A stretch of 5,235 bases of DNA, taken from Phycisphaerales bacterium. GTDB taxonomy: Bacteria; Planctomycetota; Phycisphaerae; Tepidisphaerales; Tepidisphaeraceae. Below, in pieces: positions 1-5,235 of this stretch. The DNA is taken from positions 1-5,235 of the forward strand of contig JAQGHJ010000048.1 of the NCBI GenBank assembly GCA_028288905.1, written 5' to 3'. Both the position numbers and the translations under genes were made by a program. Below the pieces are notes generated by a model. The model ran no database searches. It was not told where the DNA came from and saw only the letters and a list, made by a program, of their open reading frames with translations. Numbering within the stretch: position 1 is the stretch's first letter; each line of letters begins with the position of its first letter.

Positions 1-366
1 CGGAGCCTCCCCGAGAACGCGGGCCATCAAATCGGGCCCGAATTTCTCCACGAAGCCATCGCTCGTCCGGAGCGTGAACGTCCGGACGAGCCGCTTCAGG
101 TCGAGCTTCTCAACCGGGCGTAGGACCGCTTCTCCCTCCTGCACGAGCTGACCGACCCGCTCGCGGAGTTCGAGTGCCCGGGGTGTCGAAACAAGACTGC
201 GTCCCGCCCTGACCAGCAGCGGGTCCCCCGTCGTCTCACGGAGTCGTGCGAGCGCACGGCTCATCGCCGACGGGCTCAGCCTGAGCCGTCGAGCAGCACG
301 TGCAACGCTCCCCTCCGCGAGGAGAACGTCCAGGGTGAAAAGCAGATTGAGATCGGGCCGCGGCAT
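1..366 (-). CDS. LysR-family transcriptional regulator, N-terminal part (cut by window edge)
   Basis: Reading the minus strand from ATG at 366-364 gives 122 residues with no stop before the window edge, so the C-terminal end is missing. Residues 5-60 form the LysR winged helix-turn-helix: DLNLLFTLDVLLAEGSVARA leads into the recognition-helix stretch LSPSAMSRALARLRE (30-44) and the wing DPLLVRAGR (48-56). Residues 62-90 are the linker helix, and about 95-122 begin the periplasmic-binding-protein-like effector domain (RTFTLRTSDGF). Full-length family members are about 300 residues. No in-frame start exists just upstream, and the ribosome binding site is weak. The gene is divergent from the MFS transporter at 507, with 140 nt between start codons. 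This is the usual arrangement for a LysR regulator controlling the neighbouring gene and itself; that role is inferred, and the inducer is unknown. Confidence 0.93.
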   Translation of the reverse strand, partial: MPRPDLNLLFTLDVLLAEGSVARAARRLRLSPSAMSRALARLRETTGDPLLVRAGRSLVSTPRALELRERVGQLVQEGEAVLRPVEKLDLKRLVRTFTLRTSDGFVEKFGPDLMARVLGEAP

Positions 367-381
367 GCACCGACCGTAACA

Positions 382-399
382 CACATCTATCTTGATGTG
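382..399. promoter_or_regulatory. Perfect inverted repeat CACATC-N6-GATGTG upstream of the LysR gene
   Basis: A perfect 6-bp dyad (382-387 and 394-399) with a 6-nt centre lies 15 nt upstream of the LysR start codon. It is a plausible autoregulatory operator. It is even-length, so it does not match the odd-length T-N11-A LysR box exactly. Its role is inferred from its position. Confidence 0.4.
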
Positions 400-404
400 G
401 CGTC

Positions 405-436
405 AGACGCACGAATAACGTGCAATCGGTGCGTCT
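405..436. promoter_or_regulatory. Nested inverted repeats, candidate LysR operator
   Basis: AGACGCAC (405-412) and GTGCGTCT (429-436) are perfect 8-bp inverted arms with a 16-nt centre. Sharing the left arm is a second perfect dyad, GCACG-AATAA-CGTGC (409-423), centred on T416. The shared GCAC/GTGC half-site therefore occurs three times within 32 bp. This is the pattern expected of a multi-site operator for a dimeric or tetrameric regulator in a divergent promoter. Function is inferred; an RNA hairpin is a less likely reading because the 16-nt loop is long. Confidence 0.5.
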
Positions 437-472
437 TCCGCCATGCCGTGTAAAGGCCTACGTTCTTGAAAG

Positions 473-485
473 CTCCGATTCGGAG
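473..485. promoter_or_regulatory. Dyad CTCCGA-T-TCGGAG in the transporter leader
   Basis: A perfect 6-bp inverted repeat around one central base lies 21 nt upstream of the transporter start, just before its ribosome binding site (GGAG at 497-500). A TTGAAA hexamer (466-471) abuts it, but I see no good -10 box at the right distance. It could be an operator over the transporter promoter. It shares no obvious half-site with the upstream dyads, so it may bind another protein or be chance. Confidence 0.3.
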
Positions 486-506
486 TGATCAGAAACGGAG
501 TCCACG

Positions 507-1991
507 TTGAAGTCGGTCATTGCAATACGAAGTGATTCAGAGGCCGGTGGTGCGGAACGAACCCCTTCGGCCCGGTGGGCGATAGCCAGCCTCTCGCTCT
601 CGATGCTGCTCTCGGCACTCGGCACGAGCATCGCCAACGTGGGCCTGCCGACCTTGGCACGGGCGTTCAACGCCTCCTTCCCGGAGGTCCAGTGGGTCGT
701 CCTCGCCTACCTCCTCGCCGTCACCGCAGCGATCGTGAGCGTCGGACGGCTGGGCGACATCGTCGGCCGGAGGCGGCTCCTGCTCACCGGGATCGTCCTC
801 TTCACGGTGGCCTCCGTCCTGTGCGGCGTCGCACCCTCGCTCCGGCTCCTGATCGCCGCCCGGGCCGCGCAGGGCCTCGGGGCGGCAGTCATGATGGCCC
901 TCGCCATGGCCGGTGTCGGCGAGACGGTTCCAGCGGCACGGACCGGGAGCGCCATGGGGATTCTCGGCTCGACGTCAGCGGTCGGCACGGCGCTCGGCCC
1001 TTCGCTCGGCGGTGCTCTCATCGCCGGACCCGGGTGGCGGTCGATCTTCCTCGTCAACGTGCCGCTGGGCGTCCTGGCCTTTCTCCTCGCACACCGCTTC
1101 CTGCCCCCCGACCGCCGGGTGCCGACGACGGGTCGGACGAGCTACGACTACGCGGGCACGCTGCTCCTTGCCCTGACGCTCGCGGCTTACGCACCGGCGA
1201 TGACGACGGGGTGCGGGAGCTTCGGCCTGCTGAACGTGTTTCTCCTGTCCGCGGCCGCCGCCGGCGTCGGCCTCTTCGTGCTCGCCGAGGCGAGGGCCGC
1301 GGCACCTCTGGTCCGACCGGCGATGTTTCGAGATCCGGTACTGGGTGCCGGGTTCGCGATGAGCACTCTCGTTACAACGGTCGTGATGGCGACGCTGGTG
1401 GTGGGCCCCTTCTACCTCTCCGGGGCGCTCTTACTCGACGCGGCCCGTATCGGGCTCGTCATGTCGGCCGGTCCGATCGTGGCCGCGCTGACGGGTGTAC
1501 CGGCAGGTCGCCTGGTGGACCGGCTCGGCGCACGCCGCATGACCCTCTTCGGGCTCGTCGGAATGGCAGCCGGCACCGCAGTCCTGCCGATGCTGCCGAC
1601 AAGCTTCGGCGTCCCCGGCTACGTCGCCCCGCTCGTCGTCATCACCGCCGGCTACGCGCTGTTCCAGGCGGCGAACAACACGGCCGTGATGTCGGGTGTT
1701 CGGCCGGACCAGCGAGGCGTCGTCCCCGGCCTGCTCAACCTGTCCCGGAACCTTGGGCTCATCACCGGAGCGTCCGTCATGGGCGCAGTGTTTACTTTCG
1801 GAGCGGGAGCGTCCAACCTGATGGCAACGCGTCCGGGGGGCGTGGTCGATGGGATGCGGCTCACGTTCGCGGTCGCTGCGGTCTTGGTCGCCGTCGCCCT
1901 CACCATCACATGGATAGGCCGCACCCCTTCGCGACGTCCCTTACCCCAGATCGGCAAACCGAGGACGGCCGTTGCCTTGCGTAGGTTCTAG
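507..1991 (+). CDS. MFS efflux transporter, DHA2 (14-TMS, EmrB/QacA-like) type
   Basis: A 494-residue inner-membrane protein that probably exports a drug or small molecule in exchange for protons. The start is TTG at 507, placed 6 nt after GGAG (497-500). About 14 hydrophobic segments fit the length and the DHA2 family, roughly 25-47, 60-80, 91-108, 112-136, 147-172, 178-198, 215-232, 240-260, 280-307, 314-333, 345-363, 370-390, 408-432 and 452-471. MFS motif A is clear at 80-90 (GRLGDIVGRRR), with a second-half copy at 334-344 (GRLVDRLGARR). The antiporter motif C is at 160-169 (GTALGPSLGG). In helix 1 the DHA2 signature reads LGTSIANVGLP, with Gly where many members have Asp. The substrate cannot be told from sequence. 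The divergent LysR gene probably regulates it. The stop codon overlaps the tail of a decayed minus-strand gene. Confidence 0.93.
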   Translation: MKSVIAIRSDSEAGGAERTPSARWAIASLSLSMLLSALGTSIANVGLPTLARAFNASFPEVQWVVLAYLLAVTAAIVSVGRLGDIVGRRRLLLTGIVLFTVASVLCGVAPSLRLLIAARAAQGLGAAVMMALAMAGVGETVPAARTGSAMGILGSTSAVGTALGPSLGGALIAGPGWRSIFLVNVPLGVLAFLLAHRFLPPDRRVPTTGRTSYDYAGTLLLALTLAAYAPAMTTGCGSFGLLNVFLLSAAAAGVGLFVLAEARAAAPLVRPAMFRDPVLGAGFAMSTLVTTVVMATLVVGPFYLSGALLLDAARIGLVMSAGPIVAALTGVPAGRLVDRLGARRMTLFGLVGMAAGTAVLPMLPTSFGVPGYVAPLVVITAGYALFQAANNTAVMSGVRPDQRGVVPGLLNLSRNLGLITGASVMGAVFTFGAGASNLMATRPGGVVDGMRLTFAVAAVLVAVALTITWIGRTPSRRPLPQIGKPRTAVALRRF

Positions 1992-2297
1992 GCAGGCGGA
2001 AACTCGGGGTCCGTGCGCTCGGCCCGGCCGGTGGTCGTCACGAGCGCGTACGCAACGGCGGCCGCCGCGGCGACGGCACGCGTGCGGTCGAGCACCGGCC
2101 CCGGGAGCGCGAGAGGCAGGCTTCTGTCACGTGCTCGTAAATCTCCTCCGCGAGCGCGCGGGCGAAAACCTCTCCCTCGGCGGTGAGTGCGACCGGCCGG
2201 ATGAGGTCCTCCGCCTGTCGCCTGACGGCCTCGATGCGGTCGTCGCCGAAGGACAGCTTCGGAGGATACCGGGGTTCACTTCCAAGGGATTTGGCAC
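1988..2297 (-). pseudogene. Frame-broken remnant of a small hypothetical gene
   Basis: Coding-like sequence on the minus strand moves through three frames. The segments are: GTG at 2297 giving VPNPLEVNPGILR to 2259; then KLSFGDDRIEAVRRQAEDL and onward, through AEEIYEHVTEACLS, to about 2110; then LPGPVLDRTRAVAAAAAVAY onward to GRAERTDPEFPPA and TAG at 1990-1988. Each junction (about 2257-2259 and 2108-2113) needs one added base to restore the frame, and with both the gene would be 103 residues. The two longer segments have strongly G/C-ending codons, typical of real genes here. The middle segment is charged and helical, and the last begins with an Ala-rich helix. I recognise no family. It lies 34 nt after the MBL gene on the same strand, so may once have been cotranscribed. 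The first segment is the least certain. Sequencing error is an alternative to decay. Confidence 0.5.
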
Positions 2298-2331
2298 GGG
2301 GCGGCTGGACCGGGGTCGCGGAGCCGAGTCG

Positions 2332-3114
2332 TCATGCCGCGGCGGAACCGCCCAGCGCCTGAGGGAGCTCGGTGACGTCGTGGTAGCCCAGCAGCAGGAC
2401 CTCGTCGCCGTGGTCCTGCTGCAGCACGCGGAGGCGTTCGAGCGTCTCGAGCCGCTTCGCGTTGTCGACCGACTGTGCCGCCGCGATCGGTCCGACGGGA
2501 TGGTCGCGGTCGGCGAGCTCGCCGCGCAGGTAGTAGGCGTCGCCCACGTGCAGGACCCAGCCGGGGCCGACGCGGACCGCGACCCCGCAGTGGCCGGCCG
2601 TGTGGCCGAAAAGCGGGACGAGGAGGACCGGCGACTCGAATCCGAGGTCGAGGCGTCGGGCGGGAAAGCCGAACCAGTCCTCGGCCGGCCCGGGCCCGTG
2701 GCTCACCCACCGCGGCCCGTGCCCGAACTGGATCGGGAGGTAGCGCGGGTGGCCGCCGCGCATCGCGTCCAGCTCCTCCGATGAGACGTGGACCTCCGCG
2801 CCGGGGAAATCCGCCAGGCCGCCGGCGTGGTCCGGGTCGAGGTGCGTGAGGACGAGGTGCGTCACGTCCCGCGACGCGACGCCCCGCCGGGCGAGCTGGC
2901 GGACGGCGGTGTCGGGCTCGCTGAACTTGAAGCCGGCCAGGTCGATAAGGTGCTGGCCGATCCGGCCGATCGGGTCACGCACGTCCTGAAGGCCGATGCC
3001 GGTCTCGACGAGCGCGGTTCCGGCGCGGTCGCGGAGCAAGAGGCAGTGGCAGCTGATCCTCGGGTTCGGCGGCGCGTGCAGCCAGCCGGCGTTCAGGTGT
3101 TCGAGGGTGGTCAT
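2332..3114 (-). CDS. MBL-fold metallo-hydrolase (lactonase/glyoxalase II-like)
   Basis: A 260-residue protein starting at ATG 3114-3112, chosen because AGGAGAGG lies 9 nt upstream and MTTLEHLNAGWLHAPPNP looks like a natural N-terminus; the in-frame ATG at 3210 adds 32 basic, low-quality residues. Metal-site residues are visible in order: THLDPDHAGG (H91, D93, D95, H96), GHTAGH (H171), HVGDAYY (D192) and GYHD (H245). The motif is HxDxDH rather than the textbook HxHxDH. From memory, an Asp at this place also occurs in other MBL proteins with an HLDxDHAGG motif, so it need not mean lost activity. Such enzymes usually bind one or two Zn or similar ions and hydrolyse esters, lactones or thioesters. 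No signal peptide is seen, so it is probably cytoplasmic. The substrate is unknown. It is divergent from the VOC gene. Confidence 0.9.
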   Translation of the reverse strand: MTTLEHLNAGWLHAPPNPRISCHCLLLRDRAGTALVETGIGLQDVRDPIGRIGQHLIDLAGFKFSEPDTAVRQLARRGVASRDVTHLVLTHLDPDHAGGLADFPGAEVHVSSEELDAMRGGHPRYLPIQFGHGPRWVSHGPGPAEDWFGFPARRLDLGFESPVLLVPLFGHTAGHCGVAVRVGPGWVLHVGDAYYLRGELADRDHPVGPIAAAQSVDNAKRLETLERLRVLQQDHGDEVLLLGYHDVTELPQALGGSAAA

Positions 3115-3123
3115 ACGGAGAAA

Positions 3124-3131
3124 CCTCTCCT
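3124..3131 (-). promoter_or_regulatory. Strong ribosome binding site AGGAGAGG of the MBL hydrolase
   Basis: On the minus strand AGGAGAGG precedes the ATG at 3114 by 9 nt. It decides the start of the hydrolase against the longer in-frame option at 3210. Confidence 0.8.
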
Positions 3132-3453
3132 TTCTCCCCTGGCCGATCAATGACGCGTGCGGTGGACGTCGAGCCTGGCGCGGGCGAGAAACGGGGCCCC
3201 GATCAATCAATGCCGCAAGCGAGGTGTCCTCTTACCCGTCCCGCCAGAAGAGCGCTACGCGCTCGAGTGCCTGCTCGGTGCGGAACTGTCCCGGGCGACT
3301 CTGGGCACGGCTCCCCCTTTCTGTATCTGTTGCTACACTATTCCGCTTGACCTGGCGGTTCAAGGGCGATATCTCTAACGGTCGATACATAATTCTCGGT
3401 GCCGGCGTTGGGTATCAGCGTCGGACCCGCAACGACCCCCGAGGAGATGCACC
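3132..3453. other. Divergent intergenic region with a short coding-like patch
   Basis: No complete gene is convincing in these 322 nt. On the plus strand, 3238-3309 reads VPPEERYALECLLGAELSRA and a few more residues, with codon composition resembling true genes (G/C at third positions, A/T-richer second positions). The open frame around it (3157-3378) has a poor N-terminus, ends in a Cys- and hydrophobic-rich tail, and lacks a ribosome binding site, so a gene remnant or chance is more likely than a live gene. A 10-bp palindrome CGGGGCCCCG sits at 3192-3201. The segment 3310-3400 is more AT-rich and probably holds the promoter for the plus-strand genes. Confidence 0.45.
3347..3375 (+). promoter_or_regulatory. 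Weak sigma-70-like promoter candidate for the VOC gene cluster
   Basis: TTGACC (3347-3352) matches the -35 consensus in five of six positions. At 17 nt spacing is TATCTC (3370-3375), a poor -10 box. A better -10-like CATAAT (3388-3393) has no matching -35 element. The region is locally AT-rich and about 80 nt upstream of the VOC start. Confidence 0.25.
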
Positions 3454-3975
3454 ATGACCGCGACCGCCACCACCACGCCGCAAACCACCAAGCCCGCCGC
3501 CGCTACCCTGCTCACGCCGCACCTCGTCTGCCGGGACGTCGCGGGTGCCATCGAGTTCTACAAGCGGGCGTTCGGGGCCGAGGAGATGCGGGTCGTCCGG
3601 ACGCCGGACGGCGGCGTCATGCACGCGGCCCTCACGGTCGGCGGGGCCATGCTGTTCCTCGCCGACGAGTGCCCCGAGTTCGGGAGCCGGAGCCCGCAAG
3701 GGTTGGGCGGGACGCCGGTGACCCTCCACCTCCACGTGCCGGACTGCGACGCCGTCTTCGACCGCGCGGTCCGGGCCGGGTGTACGGTGAAGATGCCACT
3801 GGAGAACATGTTCTGGGGCGACCGCTACGGCGTCCTCCAGGACCCGTACGGGCACGCCTGGTCGATCGCCACGAACGTGCGGCACGTGTCGCAAGAGGAG
3901 ATGGAGAAAGGTGCGGCCGCGTGCGGCGAGCAGATGAAGCAGGAGCTTGAGCGGCGGAAGGCCGCGGCTCGGTAG
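3454..3975 (+). CDS. VOC-superfamily protein (PhnB/glyoxalase/bleomycin-resistance-like)
   Basis: A 173-residue cytoplasmic protein with two beta-alpha-beta-beta-beta modules. Module one spans about 19-71: PHLVCRDVAGAIEFYKRAFGAEE, cut here to its key parts PHLVCRDV and IEFYKRAFGAEE, then the strands MHAALTVGGAMLFLAD. Module two spans about 88-142, with LHLHVPDCDAVFDRAVRAGC followed by WGDRYGVLQDPYGHAWSIAT, a C-terminal signature typical of PhnB-like VOC proteins. An Ala/Thr-rich 18-residue leader and a charged helical tail (145-173) flank the fold. GAGGAG at 3441-3446, 7 nt before ATG, supports the start. VOC proteins include metal-dependent isomerases, dioxygenases and drug-binding resistance proteins; which applies here cannot be told. 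It heads a run of three genes in one direction, the next starting 56 nt after its stop. An older name, PhnB, does not imply phosphonate metabolism. Confidence 0.9.
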   Translation: MTATATTTPQTTKPAAATLLTPHLVCRDVAGAIEFYKRAFGAEEMRVVRTPDGGVMHAALTVGGAMLFLADECPEFGSRSPQGLGGTPVTLHLHVPDCDAVFDRAVRAGCTVKMPLENMFWGDRYGVLQDPYGHAWSIATNVRHVSQEEMEKGAAACGEQMKQELERRKAAAR

Positions 3976-4031
3976 CGACGCCGAATATCCCACAGCGACC
4001 GAGAGATTCAGCACCAGACCGGGACACCACC

Positions 4032-4496
4032 ATGATCGACACGCCGCAGATATCGGAGACGAGGGCCCAGCAGACCGCGGTCATCCACCTGACCATCCCC
4101 CGCGAGAAGATCCGGGAGGTCATGGGGCCGGGATTGAATGAGCTGATGGGAGCCGTCGCCGCTCAAGGGAAGAAACCAGTCGGCCCCTGGCTCACCCACC
4201 ACCTGAGGACGGACCCCGCGACGTTCGACTTCGAGATCAGCATCCCGGTCGATTCGCCGGTCACCGCCGCAGGTCGGGTGAAGCCGAGCGAGCTTCCGGG
4301 GGCGACGGTGGCACGGACGGTCTACCGCGGTCCGTACGAGGGGCTCGCGGCCGCGTGGGGCGAGTTCAACGCGTGGATCCGGGCGAGCGGCCGTACGCCG
4401 GCCGAGAACCTCTGGGAGTGCTACGTCGCAGGCCCCGAGTCCGGCCCCGACCCGTCCACGTGGCGGACGGAGCTCAACCGGCCGCTCCTCGATTGA
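4032..4496 (+). CDS. GyrI-like / AraC effector-binding-domain protein
   Basis: A 154-residue stand-alone effector-binding domain with no DNA-binding part. The fold's two repeats are visible: the first with an N-terminal strand (17-23) and a helix (25-45, REKIREVMGPGLNELMGAVA), the second with VARTVYRGPYEGLAAAWGEF (93-112) and its helix to about 120. The end, ENLWECYVAGPES (125-137) to TWRTELNRPL (143-152), carries the conserved Glu (E129) found in the ligand pocket of this family. Relatives include the ligand domains of BmrR and Rob and the gyrase-inhibitor-like protein GyrI; many stand-alone members bind or hydrolyse small amphipathic molecules. The start ATG has only a weak GGGA (4021-4024) upstream, suggesting modest translation or coupling to the VOC gene before it. 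Function beyond small-molecule binding is unproven. Confidence 0.85.
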   Translation: MIDTPQISETRAQQTAVIHLTIPREKIREVMGPGLNELMGAVAAQGKKPVGPWLTHHLRTDPATFDFEISIPVDSPVTAAGRVKPSELPGATVARTVYRGPYEGLAAAWGEFNAWIRASGRTPAENLWECYVAGPESGPDPSTWRTELNRPLLD

Positions 4497-4501
4497 GCGG
4501 C
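4481..4501 (+). other. Hairpin across the GyrI-like gene's stop codon
   Basis: GCCGCTC (4481-4487) and GAGCGGC (4495-4501) pair perfectly over 7 bp with a 7-nt loop, and the stop codon TGA (4494-4496) lies at the edge of the loop and in the right arm. No T-run follows, so it is not a standard intrinsic terminator. It could be a transcript-stabilising or attenuating structure between cotranscribed genes, or chance in GC-rich DNA. Confidence 0.35.
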
Positions 4502-4591
4502 GTCTCCACACCTCGGACGGGAGATCCCAAGCGAACTGCGGTATCCAGCCGGAACCGGGAAGCCAAAACCACTAACAGGCGGAGAGTCGAA

Positions 4592-5191
4592 TTGAGGAAG
4601 ATCCGGATCATGGAACACATCTCGCTGGACGGCGTGATCCAGCACGAGGACGGCGAAGGCTTCTCGCACGGCGGATGGACGACGCCGTACCGAACGCCCG
4701 CCGGGCTCGCGGCCGTCATGGAGGCACAGGGCAGCGTCTACGATCTGCTGCTCGGCCGCCGCACCTACGACAGCTGGGCCACCTACTGGCCGAAGGCCGG
4801 GGACAGTCCGATCGCAAAGGGGCTAAACGCCGCGACGAAGTACGTCGCGACCCACAGGCCCGAGAGCCTCGAATGGGGCCCGGTCGGGGACTTGGGCACG
4901 GACGTTATGGCGGGCGTTCGCCGCGTGAAGTCCACCGCCGGCCCCGACCTCGTCGTCTGCGGAAGCTCGGCGCTGGGGTCCGCGCTCTTGGAAGAGGGGC
5001 TGGCCGACGAGGTGGTGCTCATCGTCTACCCGCTCGTGCTCGGGCGGGGAAAGCGGTTCTTTTCGGACACGGCCGACCCCCGCGAGCTCGCTCTCGTCAG
5101 CACGAAAGCTACCCCGACGGGCGTGCTCCTCAATACCTACCGGTACGTCGGACCGCTCCTGGCCGAGCGTTCCGCCGGTGCAAGTGGCTGA
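4592..5191 (+). CDS. RibD C-terminal-domain / dihydrofolate reductase-like protein
   Basis: A 199-residue protein starting at TTG 4592, where GGAGAG (4581-4586) lies 5 nt upstream and the N-terminus MRKIRIMEHISLDGVIQ matches the usual opening of this family. The in-frame ATG at 4610 would remove the first strand. Visible signatures are SLDGVIQ (11-17), the cofactor-region motif LLLGRRTYDSW (52-62), VVCGSSALGSALLEEGLADE (121-140), and the closing strands VVLIVYPLVLGRGKRFF (141-157). The fold binds NAD(P)H and is shared by RibD's reductase domain and DHFR. Short stand-alone members like this lack the RibD deaminase domain, and there are no other riboflavin genes nearby, so a role in riboflavin synthesis is not implied. 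The substrate is unknown. It is probably cotranscribed with the two upstream genes, despite a 95-nt gap. Confidence 0.9.
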   Translation: MRKIRIMEHISLDGVIQHEDGEGFSHGGWTTPYRTPAGLAAVMEAQGSVYDLLLGRRTYDSWATYWPKAGDSPIAKGLNAATKYVATHRPESLEWGPVGDLGTDVMAGVRRVKSTAGPDLVVCGSSALGSALLEEGLADEVVLIVYPLVLGRGKRFFSDTADPRELALVSTKATPTGVLLNTYRYVGPLLAERSAGASG

Positions 5192-5215
5192 CCGGGTGCC
5201 AAAGCCACCTCGGTC
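5190..5215 (+). terminator. Possible terminator hairpin after the reductase gene
   Basis: GACCG (5190-5194) pairs with CGGTC (5211-5215), and GGTG (5195-5198) with CACC (5206-5209), leaving a 7-nt loop and one bulged T at 5210. The 9-bp GC-rich stem begins at the stop codon. The nearest T-run (TCTTTT, 5230-5235) is about 15 nt further on, so it is not a canonical intrinsic terminator. Confidence 0.4.
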
Positions 5216-5235
5216 GGATCAAACCCCCATCTTTT

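Noticed and set aside
575..1984. Long plus-strand open frame overlapping the transporter
   Set aside because: It is Arg/His-rich with no membrane segments or motifs, a shadow of the transporter frame, which has clear MFS motifs.
1972..2784. A 270-codon plus-strand open frame
   Set aside because: It lies antisense to the MBL gene and the decayed gene, has an Arg-rich composition typical of GC-rich shadow frames, and has no ribosome binding site or known motif.
3115..3210. 32-residue N-terminal extension of the MBL hydrolase
   Set aside because: It is basic and featureless, with the strong AGGAGAGG site inside it placed exactly for the ATG at 3114.
3143..3212. Repeated CCGATCAAT near 3143 and 3198 as possible direct repeats or an insertion footprint
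   Set aside because: Only about nine bases match, there are no inverted ends or transposase, and chance is sufficient.
3415..4014. 199-codon minus-strand frame opposite the VOC gene
   Set aside because: It is the complement of a well-supported VOC gene and shows no motif or start signal of its own.
4355..4591. N-terminal extension of the reductase back to ATG 4355
   Set aside because: The extension overlaps the GyrI-like gene in another frame and is Arg/Pro-rich; TTG 4592 has a good ribosome binding site and the family's N-terminus.
1..5235. CRISPR arrays, tRNA or rRNA genes, insertion sequences, phage or toxin-antitoxin genes
   Set aside because: No regularly spaced repeats, cloverleaf-like segments, transposase or integrase motifs, or small paired toxin-antitoxin frames were seen on either strand.

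Overview
The window is GC-rich (by eye roughly two thirds G+C, with strong G/C preference at third codon positions) and reads as ordinary bacterial chromosome. The group of small stand-alone VOC, GyrI-like and RibD-type reductase proteins, together with the codon style, suggests a high-GC soil or freshwater bacterium. A planctomycete of the Gemmata type is my best guess and an actinobacterium or proteobacterium is possible; no rRNA or marker gene here settles it.

Layout. (1) 1-366, minus strand: N-terminal 122 residues of a LysR-type regulator, cut by the window edge. (2) 367-506: divergent control region with several perfect inverted repeats. (3) 507-1991, plus: a 14-helix DHA2-type MFS efflux transporter starting at TTG. 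(4) 1988-2297, minus: an unannotated decayed gene whose coding signal moves through three frames. (5) 2332-3114, minus: a 260-residue metallo-beta-lactamase-fold hydrolase with the metal motif HLDPDH. (6) 3115-3453: divergent intergenic region containing a short coding-like patch. (7) 3454-5191, plus: three genes in one direction, a VOC/PhnB-like protein, a GyrI-like effector-binding protein and a RibD C-terminal-domain reductase, followed by a hairpin that may be a terminator.

How the genes may work together. The LysR regulator and the divergent exporter form a classic regulator-efflux pair; the dyads between them are the likely operators. The three downstream plus-strand genes have spacings (56 and 95 nt) compatible with one transcript, and all belong to families linked to small-molecule binding or modification. 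Their joint function is not known from sequence. The MBL hydrolase is transcribed away from them and the decayed gene lies just downstream of it on the same strand.

I found no mobile element, CRISPR array, tRNA, rRNA or convincing novel system. The most informative unannotated items are the frame-broken gene at 1988-2297 and the dyad cluster at 382-485.
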